A stretch of 64,000 bases of DNA from Candidatus Rhodoferax mariagerensis (GTDB lineage: Bacteria > Pseudomonadota > Gammaproteobacteria > Burkholderiales > Burkholderiaceae_C): assembly GCA_016719055.1 (NCBI GenBank), contig JADKAW010000028.1:15030-79029 (forward strand). Reading direction: 5' to 3'. Each line of letters starts with the position of its first letter. Within the stretch, counting starts at the first letter, position 1. Shown here piece by piece: positions 45,826-53,863 of the stretch. The notes below the pieces were generated by a model. The model did not search any database and was not told where the DNA came from. It saw nothing but the letters and a program-made list of their open reading frames with translations. The position numbers and the translations under genes are program-made.

Positions 45826-46728
45826 TCAAAGCTCCGCAGGCAAATCTGCTGTCGCTGGGTGCCAACACCGTCCATATCCTGCAAACACCAGCCCCACGCC
45901 CAGCATGATCAGCAAACCGGGCAGCGGCGACAGCACATGGTATTGACCATGTCGTGGTCCGTTCTGTGTGCTGCCATAAAAAGTCGGCGCACGCTGCAAA
46001 TACAGGCGGCGCGTCCCATCGGCCAGTTGCACGATGCCACCCGGCGGAATGTTCTCGGTGGTAGTCACGGCCAGTCGCCCGGTTTGCAGGCCAACAGCCA
46101 CTGTCAATGTCAGCACTCCGACGACGCACCACATCACCCAGGGCTGGCCAGGTTCCGCGCTGCCGGGTTGTGGTGTAAACGCACCGTAGTAAAGCAGCAT
46201 GCCCGCTGCAGCCGCCACAAGATTGGTCAAAAAGTCATTGAAATCAAGGTAGTCGCTGTAACTGGAGGTAATCCACAGGTATTGCAGCAACTCGTCGCCC
46301 ATGCCCATCAGCGTGGTCCAGAACAGCACCTGACCCACCATCCAACGCTGGCGCTGCGGGTCCAAGGCGCGCGCCACCAACCAGGCCAGCAGGGCGTATT
46401 GCGGGTAGTGAGCGTATTCATTGATCGAAAAGGTCAGATAGCGATCCACCAGGGCCACCGACCCCAGCCACAACAACCAGAAGCCACCAGTCAACCCTGG
46501 CCGTGGGCTGCGGCGAAGTTGCAGCACCACCGCGCCCAGCAGCGCCAAACCAACCACCACCGCCACGGCTGGCATCAGTTCTGCAAAAGCCATGCGACCG
46601 AACACCGTGTCGCGCTGGCGCACCAGCCATATCGAAAACTGCAGGTGCGCCAGGCAGACGGTCAGGTAATAGGTCAGCGTCAGCAGCCACCAGGACCATG
46701 CTGACGCCTTGGGGGTTTGCGTCATCAA
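45826..46728 (-). CDS. VanZ-like membrane protein coupled to the secreted-protein genes
   Basis: A 300-residue protein with about seven to eight membrane helices. The VanZ-like pattern is in GMGDELLQYLW followed by DYLDFNDFLTNLVAAAAGMLL (Glu, Gln, Asp, two Asn). Before the last helix is an outward loop of ~55 residues (TTTENIPPGGIVQLADGTRR onward). ATG 46728 overlaps the TGA of the gene upstream, so the two are translationally coupled. No catalytic motif of a known processing protease is visible. The coupling suggests it serves the product of that gene. Confidence 0.7.
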   Translation of the reverse strand: MMTQTPKASAWSWWLLTLTYYLTVCLAHLQFSIWLVRQRDTVFGRMAFAELMPAVAVVVGLALLGAVVLQLRRSPRPGLTGGFWLLWLGSVALVDRYLTFSINEYAHYPQYALLAWLVARALDPQRQRWMVGQVLFWTTLMGMGDELLQYLWITSSYSDYLDFNDFLTNLVAAAAGMLLYYGAFTPQPGSAEPGQPWVMWCVVGVLTLTVAVGLQTGRLAVTTTENIPPGGIVQLADGTRRLYLQRAPTFYGSTQNGPRHGQYHVLSPLPGLLIMLGVGLVFAGYGRCWHPATADLPAEL

Positions 46729-47276
46729 TCCAGCAGCAGCATCAAGATCGGTGTCAGGTCCACCGCGCCTGTCGTTAACGTCAAGGCGTAGTTGCCATAC
46801 AAGGGGTACACCGAATTGGCATTGTTTGAATAACTTGTCAACACCAAAAAATAACTTGTGTTGGCAGCCAATCCCGCTTTGACTAAACGTGCGTGAGGGT
46901 AGGTGCCGCCATCATCATCTGCCACCAATAGATTGGCCTGCGGGCTGGCTGGATTGAACGAGGAATAAAGCGCCAGGAAAGAGTCAAACTGGGTAGACGA
47001 GCCTACCGTTGCCGTCAAGGTGCCACCGCTGGTCGCGTTTGTCCTGATTTCAAACACAACATACGGTAGGCCGTTGTTTGCTGAGTCGAGGTAAGCACTG
47101 ACATCAGAGCGGTCACTGACCCGGTTGAAGGTTGCAGAAGTGCCGCTCAAACTGCCGCTCAGGCTCATGTCCACCGCTCTGGCAGTGCTTGAAAGCAACA
47201 CCAGCACTGCCAGCGCCATGGGTACCAGGCACAGCCGGCGCAGCCATACCAGCGTCATCGTCATGGTGCTCATCAT
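46725..47276 (-). CDS. Small secreted PPC-like protein with C-terminal VDLTPILMLLLD
   Basis: A 183-residue exported protein with signal peptide LCLVPMALAVLVLLSSTARA. The body resembles a pre-peptidase C-terminal (PPC) beta-sandwich: FDSFLALYSSFNPASPQANL, VADDDGGTYPHARL, LAANTSYFLVLTSY, YGNYALTL. It ends in VDLTPILMLLLD, identical to the end of the hydrolase at 49257. ATG 47276 overlaps the stop of the collar protein before it, and its own TGA overlaps the VanZ-like start. Function is unknown. Confidence 0.75.
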   Translation of the reverse strand: MMSTMTMTLVWLRRLCLVPMALAVLVLLSSTARAVDMSLSGSLSGTSATFNRVSDRSDVSAYLDSANNGLPYVVFEIRTNATSGGTLTATVGSSTQFDSFLALYSSFNPASPQANLLVADDDGGTYPHARLVKAGLAANTSYFLVLTSYSNNANSVYPLYGNYALTLTTGAVDLTPILMLLLD

Positions 47277-47869
47277 GGCCGGGACGGAAAAACGCCTGCT
47301 GTGGCAATGATGCAATGAAGGGTGGTGAACGGCATCATGTTGTTATGGGGTTGGCCACCGCCGGTCGGTCCAATGGCAGCGCCAGACATCGCGGCAGATG
47401 CCGTGTTGCCATACAGTTTGGCAGACGCCGGCTGCGCAAACCATTTGCCAGTAGGGTCGGTAGCCGTGGCTGTTGCAGTGAGTGCCTGCAGGCTGTGGTT
47501 GTGCGCAGGCATCTGGCTTGGGGTCAAGGTATGGGTCTCTGCACCGCCAGATTGCCCGATCTGATAGTTGGACAAGCCAGCCCCTTGGCCTTGCCCGATC
47601 AGCAAGCGCCCTCGCATGTCGGGCAGGGCAAAAGTTGTCTGTCCGTTGCCCCCATACTGCGTGCCAAGCAGCGAAAACAGTGCGGTATTCTGGGCAATCG
47701 GCAATAGCTGGCCGTCGCAGCTTGCCCAGTTGCGAGGTGCGAAGTTGTAGGGAACCCACATGATCTGGCCTAGAAATGGATTCGCTCCTTCGGCTTGGGC
47801 GGTGGTGCTGGTCAAGCCCATCCAAAGCGCGCAGATCATGGCCAAAAGACGGCGAAAGTTCAGTTTCAT
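47273..47869 (-). CDS. Secreted tail-collar-domain protein (MDP family), third of a triplet
   Basis: A 198-residue protein with signal peptide MICALWMGLTSTTAQAEG. The collar domain follows: FAPRNWASCDGQLLPIAQNT, LFSLLGTQYGGNGQTTFALP, DMRGRLLIGQG, SQMPAHNHSLQA and the final FTTLHCIIATAGVFPSRP. Phage tail-collar and microcystin-dependent-protein relatives usually lack a signal peptide. The pair Cys-Asp-Gly near residue 50 and the C-terminal Cys could form a disulfide outside the cytoplasm. ATG 47869 is chosen from the signal peptide. Confidence 0.82.
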   Translation of the reverse strand: MKLNFRRLLAMICALWMGLTSTTAQAEGANPFLGQIMWVPYNFAPRNWASCDGQLLPIAQNTALFSLLGTQYGGNGQTTFALPDMRGRLLIGQGQGAGLSNYQIGQSGGAETHTLTPSQMPAHNHSLQALTATATATDPTGKWFAQPASAKLYGNTASAAMSGAAIGPTGGGQPHNNMMPFTTLHCIIATAGVFPSRP

Positions 47870-47898
47870 GATGCATCGTCCCTGTGGTATGAAGAGTT

Positions 47899-48492
47899 TC
47901 AATTTCGGGATGGAAAAATACCCTGAAGCGCAATGATGCAATTGAGGGCAATGTAGGGTTTCATGTTCGGATGGGGCTGCGTGCCACCCGTAGCGGCAAT
48001 GGAAGCCCCGGTGAAAACCCCAGACGTCGTGGAGCCATAGGCCGAGGTACCTGTGCTGGTCTTGGCCAGCAACTTGGCCGCTGGCGCAGTGTCGGTGGCT
48101 TCCTTGGCATCTGCATTCAGGCCGTGGGTATGTGCCGGCATTTCAGACACCAGCAAGGTGTGGCTTTCTTCGCCACCCGAACTGCCGAGGGTATGGGTAG
48201 CCGACAGGTGAATGGGCCCGCGGCCCCGCAAGTCTGGCAAGGCGAAATTCGTCTGACCATTGCCACCATACTGTGTGCCCAGCAACGAAAACAGCGCCTG
48301 GTTTTGATTGATCGGCAACAGCTGGCCATTGCAGCTCGCCCAGTTCCGTGGTGCAAAGTCAAACGAAACCCAACGCATTTCGCCAATAAAGGGATCGGCC
48401 GTCTGTGCATCAGCATCATGCAAGAACAGCGCTCCTGTACTGAGGACGACCATTGCCACCCCAAAATAACCGGTCTTCATACGGTGTATCAC
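47899..48492 (-). CDS. Secreted tail-collar-domain protein (MDP family), second of a triplet
   Basis: A 197-residue exported collar protein close to its neighbour: DPFIGEMRWVSFDFAPRNWA, SCNGQLLPINQNQALFSLLG, TQYGGNGQTNFALPDLRGRG, MPAHTHGLNA and NCIIALQGIFPSRN. The start is GTG 48492, not the ATG at 48480, because an almost perfect AAGGAGGTGA stands six bases before GTG and would be 18 bases from the ATG. The signal peptide is FGVAMVVLSTGALFLHDADAQ-like (residues ~10-29). It starts 15 bases after the first collar gene. Confidence 0.83.
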   Translation of the reverse strand: MIHRMKTGYFGVAMVVLSTGALFLHDADAQTADPFIGEMRWVSFDFAPRNWASCNGQLLPINQNQALFSLLGTQYGGNGQTNFALPDLRGRGPIHLSATHTLGSSGGEESHTLLVSEMPAHTHGLNADAKEATDTAPAAKLLAKTSTGTSAYGSTTSGVFTGASIAATGGTQPHPNMKPYIALNCIIALQGIFPSRN

Positions 48493-48507
48493 CAATCACC
48501 TCCTTGA

Positions 48508-49125
48508 TCACGGCCGACTAGGGAAAATACCATTCAACGAAATGCAACACTTCATGGCCAGATAGGGCTGAAGGTTGTTATGCGGCTGCGAACCACCTGA
48601 TGCTGATACGGTACTGGGGCTGAGTACCGCAATACCATTCCCCGTTGCCGCATAAACTGGTGCGGCAGCGGGCGCAATTCCAGGAATTCGACCCGTGGGC
48701 GAAGCTGACCTTTCGTTGCCAGTATGTGCCGCCAGCGTGTGGCTGTGCGCGGGTAGTTGGTTGGTGGTGAGCGTCACAGTCTCTGTGCCGCCCATCTCAC
48801 CCAGCACCCTGGACGAGAGACCCGGGCCAGTGCCCGCGTGCACCATGGTTCTGCCCTGGATATTGGGCAAGGCAAAAGTCTGCTGACCGTCACCACCGTA
48901 AGTCGTGCCGATCAAGGCAAAAAGGGCATCGTACTGACCAATGGGGATCAGCTGCCCATTGCAGTCGGCCCAGTCAGTGGGGCAAAAATTCCAGCCACCA
49001 CAGATAATTTCGCCAATAAACTGCGCGTGCACGACGGTGGGTGCCATCAGGCCAGTCAGTGCCCACAGGGCCAAACCACCCGTTAAACGCCGACCTTTGC
49101 TGGCATATTGCGATTTCAAAGCCAT
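48508..49125 (-). CDS. Secreted tail-collar-domain protein (MDP family), first of a triplet
   Basis: A 205-residue exported protein, the most diverged of the three. The signal peptide is LTGGLALWALTGLMAPTVVHAQ. Conserved parts are FIGEIICGGWNFCPTDWADC, NGQLIPIGQYDALFALIGTT, YGGDGQQTFALPNIQGR, QLPAHSHTLAAHTG and MKCCISLNGIFPSRP. It has extra Cys residues (ICGG, FCPT, DC, CC) absent from the other two. The open frame extends upstream to 49260, but MALKSQYASK with the signal peptide marks ATG 49125. Confidence 0.82.
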   Translation of the reverse strand: MALKSQYASKGRRLTGGLALWALTGLMAPTVVHAQFIGEIICGGWNFCPTDWADCNGQLIPIGQYDALFALIGTTYGGDGQQTFALPNIQGRTMVHAGTGPGLSSRVLGEMGGTETVTLTTNQLPAHSHTLAAHTGNERSASPTGRIPGIAPAAAPVYAATGNGIAVLSPSTVSASGGSQPHNNLQPYLAMKCCISLNGIFPSRP

Positions 49126-49256
49126 TGGAATCCTCTGGATAAGATGAAAACAATGGCGACGATTATGGCGATTTTGTTCAAATCGCGCCTTTAAGTCATC
49201 GGTGCACCCAATTTCAGCATGGAACTGCAACAGACTGTAGACCAGTAGCCCAAAGC

Positions 49257-51278
49257 TCAATCCAGCAGCAGCATAAGGATCGGGGTCAGGTCAACACGTT
49301 TAACCGTCGACAGCTGACCTTGCCCGGTCAAGGTCATCTGGTGCGGGCTGCCTGCGGCATTGGTGGTCAGCACAATCGCATCTGAGGCCGGGCCGGCAAT
49401 TTTTGGTGTAAAGCGCACCGACAGGCTGCACCCGGCACCTGCTGCCAAACTGGCGGGGCAATCGTGGGTCAGCACAAAAGCCGAAGTGGCCGGTGCGCTG
49501 ATGGCCAGGCTTAAAGGCGCGCCGCCAGAGTTGGTCAGTGTGACCGCCCTGGGTGCGCTGCCGCTGCGTGCAGCTTGGTTGCCAAAGGCCAGCGACGTGG
49601 TGTTCAGCAAAACGGTGGGGGCCTGCGGTAGCAGTTCAAACAAGCTGATCGAGTTGGCGGCAAAGCTGGCGCCAAAGCCGCTGGCGCTGACGGCCTGGGC
49701 AGCCCGCGGCTCAATCGCGCCCAGGTTGGCCGGGCTGTAACGAAAAACGCGCGCACTGGCTTGTGGGTTAAACCCCGCCAGACTGACACCAGACGTCAAA
49801 TCAGCCCCCGACTTGTTCAACACCATAAGCGTCAGCGCCCCGTCGGCACTGCGCCGGGCGGCATAGATGGCCAGCACGCCCTGGTCGGCACTGATGGCCT
49901 GCACTGATGTGTCGCCAAAACCGTGCCCTGCGCCGTCGTAGTTGCGGTACAGGCGAAACGCATAGGCCAGCGGCTGCGTCGGCAGCACCTCGCCCCACAG
50001 GGTGGCCAGGTCCAGCCCTTCGCGGCCAAAAATACCCAGCACATCGGCCTGCGCCAGGGCACCGTTGATGCTCTCGGGCGCGCCCCAGTTGTATTCTGAA
50101 ATCGCCAGCCGGGTGCCAGGGTAATGGTCAGCCACCCATTGCTTCATGCGCGGAATCAGCCGCACCGCCACACCGCCGGGTGCTGTGTGTGAAATCCAGC
50201 TCTCATCAATGTAGCTGGCATCCCACAGCGACCGGGTCGAACGCAGCCGCAGCGCCTGGGTGGTTGCGTTGCCCGCCGGTGACAGTGCCACACCGCTGGC
50301 CGCCGGGTAGTTGTGCAGGTCCAGATAGTCAAGCACGCGCAGGCCGTGTTGTTGCTCGTAGCTTTTCATCTGCTGCAGGTACCAGGGCACATACTGAACG
50401 CTGCCATGCGCCGCGTAATCTGCGCCAGGGCCACAATCGTCGGCGGCTGAATACAAATAGCGGCACCAGCCGTCTTCCACCGGCCCCAAGGTTTTGGCGC
50501 TCGGGTCCACCGCCTTGATGGCCGCGCCATAGGCCCAGGCGTGGTTGCGCATTTCGTCATAGGTGCCGAGCTGTGGGTGCACGTCGCGGTGGGTGCTGTG
50601 CCACAGCATGGGTTCGTTGTCAAAGGCGTAGTAGCTGACGCCGCCATTGGCCGCTGTGCCATAGCTGCCCACCAGGTGTTGCACCCAGGCGGTGATAAAG
50701 GCCGGGTTGCTGACCACGCTGGTGTCGGTCGGGTTGTTGTTGGTGATGTTGCTGCCGCTGGGGGTCAGGCCATTGCCGCAGTCGGGGTCCCAGTAGTCGG
50801 TGGACTGCTGGGCACCGTAGCGCGACACCTTGAAGCCGCAGTCAAACGGGTGCCCGTCGGTGCGGCGCTTGGCCACCCAGCCCAAGGTGGGCACGGTCAT
50901 CAGCGTGCGGCTGCCGGTGCGCTGGTTTTGCTCGACAAAACGGTCGGTGCTTGAGCCGTTGGGCAAGGCTGCCACATTGGTGTTGGTTAGCGGAATATTC
51001 TCAAAATACCAGTCCAAGCCGGTGTTGTAGGTGTCGATTTGCCAGTTGTAGCGACTGGTGGTGTTGCCGCCCCAGCGCCGCACCGGCAGGCGCAGCTCGG
51101 TGGCCAAGGCCTCGTCAGACAACTGGTTGACACCATAAATGTCGGGGTTGATGGCCCGCTGACCGGCGCCCGCATCAATGCTCAGTGCCGGCCCGGTGGC
51201 TGCTGCCAGCATGGGGGCCGCAAAAGTCGTGGCTGCAAGCAGCAAAACATACCGGTTGATGATCAGAGGCCAGTTCAT
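49257..51278 (-). CDS. Secreted GH44-type glycoside hydrolase with choice-of-anchor domain and VDLTPILMLLLD tail
   Basis: A 673-residue exported enzyme with signal peptide INRYVLLLAATTFAAPMLAAA. It resembles GH44 endoglucanases/xyloglucanases: IDAGAGQRAINPDIYGVNQL, VRRWGGNTTSRYNW, the acid/base Glu222 in YAFDNEPMLWHST, and the nucleophile Glu395 in AISEYNWGAPES. From about residue 560 a beta-sandwich of the ASPM/SPD-2/Hydin (choice-of-anchor D) type follows (TSLAFGNQAARSGSAPRAVT, GCSLSVRFTPKIAG). It ends with VDLTPILMLLLD. The collar triplet lies 131 bases downstream on the same strand. Polymer specificity is not known. Confidence 0.83.
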   Translation of the reverse strand: MNWPLIINRYVLLLAATTFAAPMLAAATGPALSIDAGAGQRAINPDIYGVNQLSDEALATELRLPVRRWGGNTTSRYNWQIDTYNTGLDWYFENIPLTNTNVAALPNGSSTDRFVEQNQRTGSRTLMTVPTLGWVAKRRTDGHPFDCGFKVSRYGAQQSTDYWDPDCGNGLTPSGSNITNNNPTDTSVVSNPAFITAWVQHLVGSYGTAANGGVSYYAFDNEPMLWHSTHRDVHPQLGTYDEMRNHAWAYGAAIKAVDPSAKTLGPVEDGWCRYLYSAADDCGPGADYAAHGSVQYVPWYLQQMKSYEQQHGLRVLDYLDLHNYPAASGVALSPAGNATTQALRLRSTRSLWDASYIDESWISHTAPGGVAVRLIPRMKQWVADHYPGTRLAISEYNWGAPESINGALAQADVLGIFGREGLDLATLWGEVLPTQPLAYAFRLYRNYDGAGHGFGDTSVQAISADQGVLAIYAARRSADGALTLMVLNKSGADLTSGVSLAGFNPQASARVFRYSPANLGAIEPRAAQAVSASGFGASFAANSISLFELLPQAPTVLLNTTSLAFGNQAARSGSAPRAVTLTNSGGAPLSLAISAPATSAFVLTHDCPASLAAGAGCSLSVRFTPKIAGPASDAIVLTTNAAGSPHQMTLTGQGQLSTVKRVDLTPILMLLLD

Positions 51279-51331
51279 CGTGCGAATTGAACCGCAACAC
51301 AAACAGGGATGTCAAGCCGGTGGCTTCACTT

Positions 51332-51354
51332 GGGTGCGATTCAAAGTGATGTGG
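51332..51354 (+). repeat. 23-bp repeat, copy 2
   Basis: GGGTGCGATTCAAAGTGATG with TGG following, 53 bases upstream of the GH44 start. It is preceded by GCTTCACTTG, which recurs next to copy 3. Confidence 0.75.
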
Positions 51355-51406
51355 CAACGTAGAAAACCAAAGATTCACGACCAATCAAGTGGGGTGACTC
51401 CAACCC

Positions 51407-51539
51407 GGCCCGGGGATTGGGCCATGTGCATGCGGTTTTGGGGTGAAATCACACGCGAGATAGGCCGTGTGGCGGGCCAGCGCTGCTTGTCGCGCGCCTT
51501 TCACCCCAAAGCCCGGTCACATGACCCAATCACCGGGCC
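51407..51539. repeat. Long imperfect inverted repeat (hairpin element 1)
   Basis: The left arm 51407-51448 (GGCCCGGGGATTGGGCCATG, later GGGGTGAAA) pairs with the right arm 51499-51539 (TTTCACCCC, later CATGACCCAATCACCGGGCC). The arms are ~41 bases with few mismatches and a 50-base centre. No coding is visible. It belongs to the 512-base gene-free stretch 51279-51790. Confidence 0.8.
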
Positions 51540-51601
51540 TGACACCGTCACCCAATCAACCCATTTGAGAAAACACCTTCCAGCTTTTCAACAGCTCACA
51601 C

Positions 51602-51691
51602 AATCAGTCGGGTGATACGCTTTGCGTAGGTCAAGGAGGAGACCGCGTAGCGGTCGGGGGACACGAAGCAAAGCGTATCACCCGGCTGATT
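51602..51691. repeat. Nested inverted repeat (hairpin element 2)
   Basis: Arms of 24 bases (51602-51625 and 51668-51691) match with one difference; the inner 16 bases GGGTGATACGCTTTGC are perfect. The 42-base centre has its own stem GACCGC/GCGGTC (51641-51655) and a GGAGGAG. It would fold as a cruciform or a strong RNA stem. Confidence 0.85.
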
Positions 51692-51764
51692 GCCACCACC
51701 CGTGCGCGGCCTGCCCAGGCTCCATGACCGCCTGCGTGCCAGGTGGGTCTCATTCGAGAGAAGT

Positions 51765-51787
51765 CCACCTCACTTTGAATCGCACCC
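51765..51787 (-). repeat. 23-bp repeat, copy 3, inverted
   Basis: The reverse complement reads GGGTGCGATTCAAAGTGAGG then TGG, four bases from the stop of the GGDDxY-repeat gene. With copy 2 it forms an inverted pair around both hairpin elements. Confidence 0.75.
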
Positions 51788-51790
51788 GCT

Positions 51791-53839
51791 TCACTTGGGG
51801 GCAAGCGCGGGCGGTGGCTGCTGGGTCAGCGCCCGCAGCGCAAACGGCAGCGCTGCCGTGCCGTCAAACCCTGCACCGGCTTCACTGCGCAGCTTGAGCT
51901 GCGGCCAGGCACGTGGGCCGGCCCAGTGCGCGTCGTTGCGGGCGCGTTCGCATTGCGCCGGGTAACTGTCGGTGCCCCCTAAGTCCATGAACAAGCCCAG
52001 GTTCAAAAAACTCTCGCGCACATTGCCCCATTGGCTGATGTAAGCGCCCCCCAGCGCACGGCAGGTGCTGGCGCTGACCTGGTAGCTGTCATCACCACCC
52101 CCGTCTACAAACAGCGCGGTGCCGTTGGCGTGGGCAGCGCCCAGGCCCAGGTCGCCCAGCGCGTAGTGGTCGTTGCCGGCTTCATCAACAAAAATGGCCA
52201 CCGACAAGTCATGCGCCGCACCTAGCGATGTGCTGTGGCTGATCTGGTAGTGGTCGTGCCCCGTGCCACGCTTAAGCAACACGCCAGCACCCTGGTGGGC
52301 TGCAGCACCCAGGGCGTACCAGGCGGCCTCAAAGTGGTCGTTGCCGCCATCGTCCACCAGCAGGCCCAGCCCCTGCTGGTAACCCACCCCTTGCGCAAAC
52401 ACCTGGGCGCTGTAGTGGTCGTCACCCGCCAGGTCGATCAGCAGGCCAATGCCGCCGGCGGTTGAGCGGCCATCCAGCGCATCACCGCGCACGCCGCGCC
52501 CGGCCCCCTGCCCCATCGAGGCGTTGTGGTCTGGCAACTGGGGCGAGGCCAGCAACAGTGGGGTGTTGTTCAGTGTGTAACGGTCATCACCGCCGGGGTC
52601 GAGCAGCAGCGCCACACCCAGCGGCCCGGCCGATCCCTGCGCGTGAGTCTGCGCGGTATAGCGGTCGTGGCCCGCGCTGCTAAGCAGCACCGCCAGCCCG
52701 CCAATGGCATGCGCCTGGGCATGACCGCTGGCAATAAACACATTGTTGCCGCCACCATCTACCAGCAAGGCTGCGCCAAACAGCGCGGCGGCTTGTGCCT
52801 GCTGGCGGCCCTGGTAATGGTCATCGCCTGTGGTGTCCCACAAGATGCCGTAGCCCAAGGTGGCACTGGAAGGGTCAGCCCCGGGTACGCGCGTGCTGTA
52901 GCGGTCGTTGCCCAGATGGTCCAGCAGCACGCTGATGCGGTGGCTGTCGCTGCGCGGCAAAAACTCGTAGTCGTCATCACCACCCACGTCCAGCACCAGC
53001 AGCGGGTCTTGCAGGCGGTAATGGTTGTTGCGCCCGGTGCTGTCCACCACGATCTGGCCCATGGGGGTGCGCAGCGTCCAGGCCACTGCGGGCAGCGGGT
53101 TGGCGCTGACAAAACGCTTGAGCCGCTCGGTGGTCGCCACCAGGTCTTGCATGCCGGCCAGCAAGGCTTCACGGTCAATCAAGGGCAGCAGGGTGCGATA
53201 GTCGGACGCTTCAAACAGCTGCAGCTCACCGCTCAAGGCTTGACGCCGCAGCAGCGTCGGGGTCAAGCCGGCGGGCAAACGCGCCAGCGCGCGCTGCAAA
53301 AACTGTTGCGACTGGCCCATGGCGGCCAGCACCAAAGCCAACTCAAAACGCAGCTCACCCGGCAGTTGTGCCTGCGTCGGTAAAGCCGGTCGCCAGGCGC
53401 TGCCCCGTTTGGCCAGCGGTGTCATCCAGGCCAGGCTGGCCGCCAGCGGATCGGCAGCAGCGCGCAGCTGGGTCTGAAGCGGGTTTAGCGCGGTTTCAGG
53501 CGAGCGGCTCACACGCAAACCCGCTGCGGCACCGGTCAAGCTCACCAGCCCGGGGGCGGAGCTTTGCGCGGCCTTGACGGCATCGGCCAGCATGCCCAGG
53601 CGGTAGGGCGCATTGAGCGGCTGGGCCATCACCGTGCGGTACAGGGGCAACTGCTGATCACGCGTGGCGGAATTGCTCAGCAACAAGGCATCTGGTGCCG
53701 TGTCGTCCGCTGGGGCGCCGGCCCACTGCAGCATCTGCGTCAGCAATGTGGCCCGGTCAGCATCATCCGCACGGGCTACGGTAAGCGCAAGCAAACTGCC
53801 AAGCGCTGCAAACAGGCAAATAACAAAGGCGCGGCGCAT
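51791..53839 (-). CDS. Secreted protein with about twelve GGDDxY repeats
   Basis: A 682-residue protein with signal peptide AFVICLFAALGSLLALTVARA. The first ~240 residues are mostly helical with no recognised domain. From about residue 265 to 640 a ~27-40-residue unit recurs about twelve times: hydrophobic-hydrophobic-x-D-x-x-G-[DN]-D-x-Y followed by AQG or ALG and small residues. Examples are LLLDPGGDDRYTLN, LLIDLAGDDHYSAQVFAQG, LLVDDGGNDHFEAAWYALG and IFVDEAGNDHYALG. This pattern suggests a beta-solenoid, with the acidic turns possibly binding metal. Similar repeat proteins occur in other bacteria without known function. Confidence 0.8.
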   Translation of the reverse strand: MRRAFVICLFAALGSLLALTVARADDADRATLLTQMLQWAGAPADDTAPDALLLSNSATRDQQLPLYRTVMAQPLNAPYRLGMLADAVKAAQSSAPGLVSLTGAAAGLRVSRSPETALNPLQTQLRAAADPLAASLAWMTPLAKRGSAWRPALPTQAQLPGELRFELALVLAAMGQSQQFLQRALARLPAGLTPTLLRRQALSGELQLFEASDYRTLLPLIDREALLAGMQDLVATTERLKRFVSANPLPAVAWTLRTPMGQIVVDSTGRNNHYRLQDPLLVLDVGGDDDYEFLPRSDSHRISVLLDHLGNDRYSTRVPGADPSSATLGYGILWDTTGDDHYQGRQQAQAAALFGAALLVDGGGNNVFIASGHAQAHAIGGLAVLLSSAGHDRYTAQTHAQGSAGPLGVALLLDPGGDDRYTLNNTPLLLASPQLPDHNASMGQGAGRGVRGDALDGRSTAGGIGLLIDLAGDDHYSAQVFAQGVGYQQGLGLLVDDGGNDHFEAAWYALGAAAHQGAGVLLKRGTGHDHYQISHSTSLGAAHDLSVAIFVDEAGNDHYALGDLGLGAAHANGTALFVDGGGDDSYQVSASTCRALGGAYISQWGNVRESFLNLGLFMDLGGTDSYPAQCERARNDAHWAGPRAWPQLKLRSEAGAGFDGTAALPFALRALTQQPPPALAPK

Positions 53840-53863
53840 ATTGTGTTGCCGCCTGCAGCACCA

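Noticed and set aside
47273..49125. Prophage remnant because of three tail-collar genes
   Set aside because: All three have signal peptides, no other phage gene is nearby, and they share a strand and tight spacing with secreted-protein genes.
46725..49300. VDLTPILMLLLD as a PEP-CTERM or IPTL-CTERM tag
   Set aside because: Those tags have a signature, a full membrane helix and a basic end. Here the protein stops at Asp after six hydrophobic residues, and no exosortase-like gene is in the window.
51407..51691. Integron attC sites or a CRISPR array
   Set aside because: No GTTRRRY core sites or integrase are seen, and there are no regularly spaced direct repeats. The structures are plain inverted repeats.
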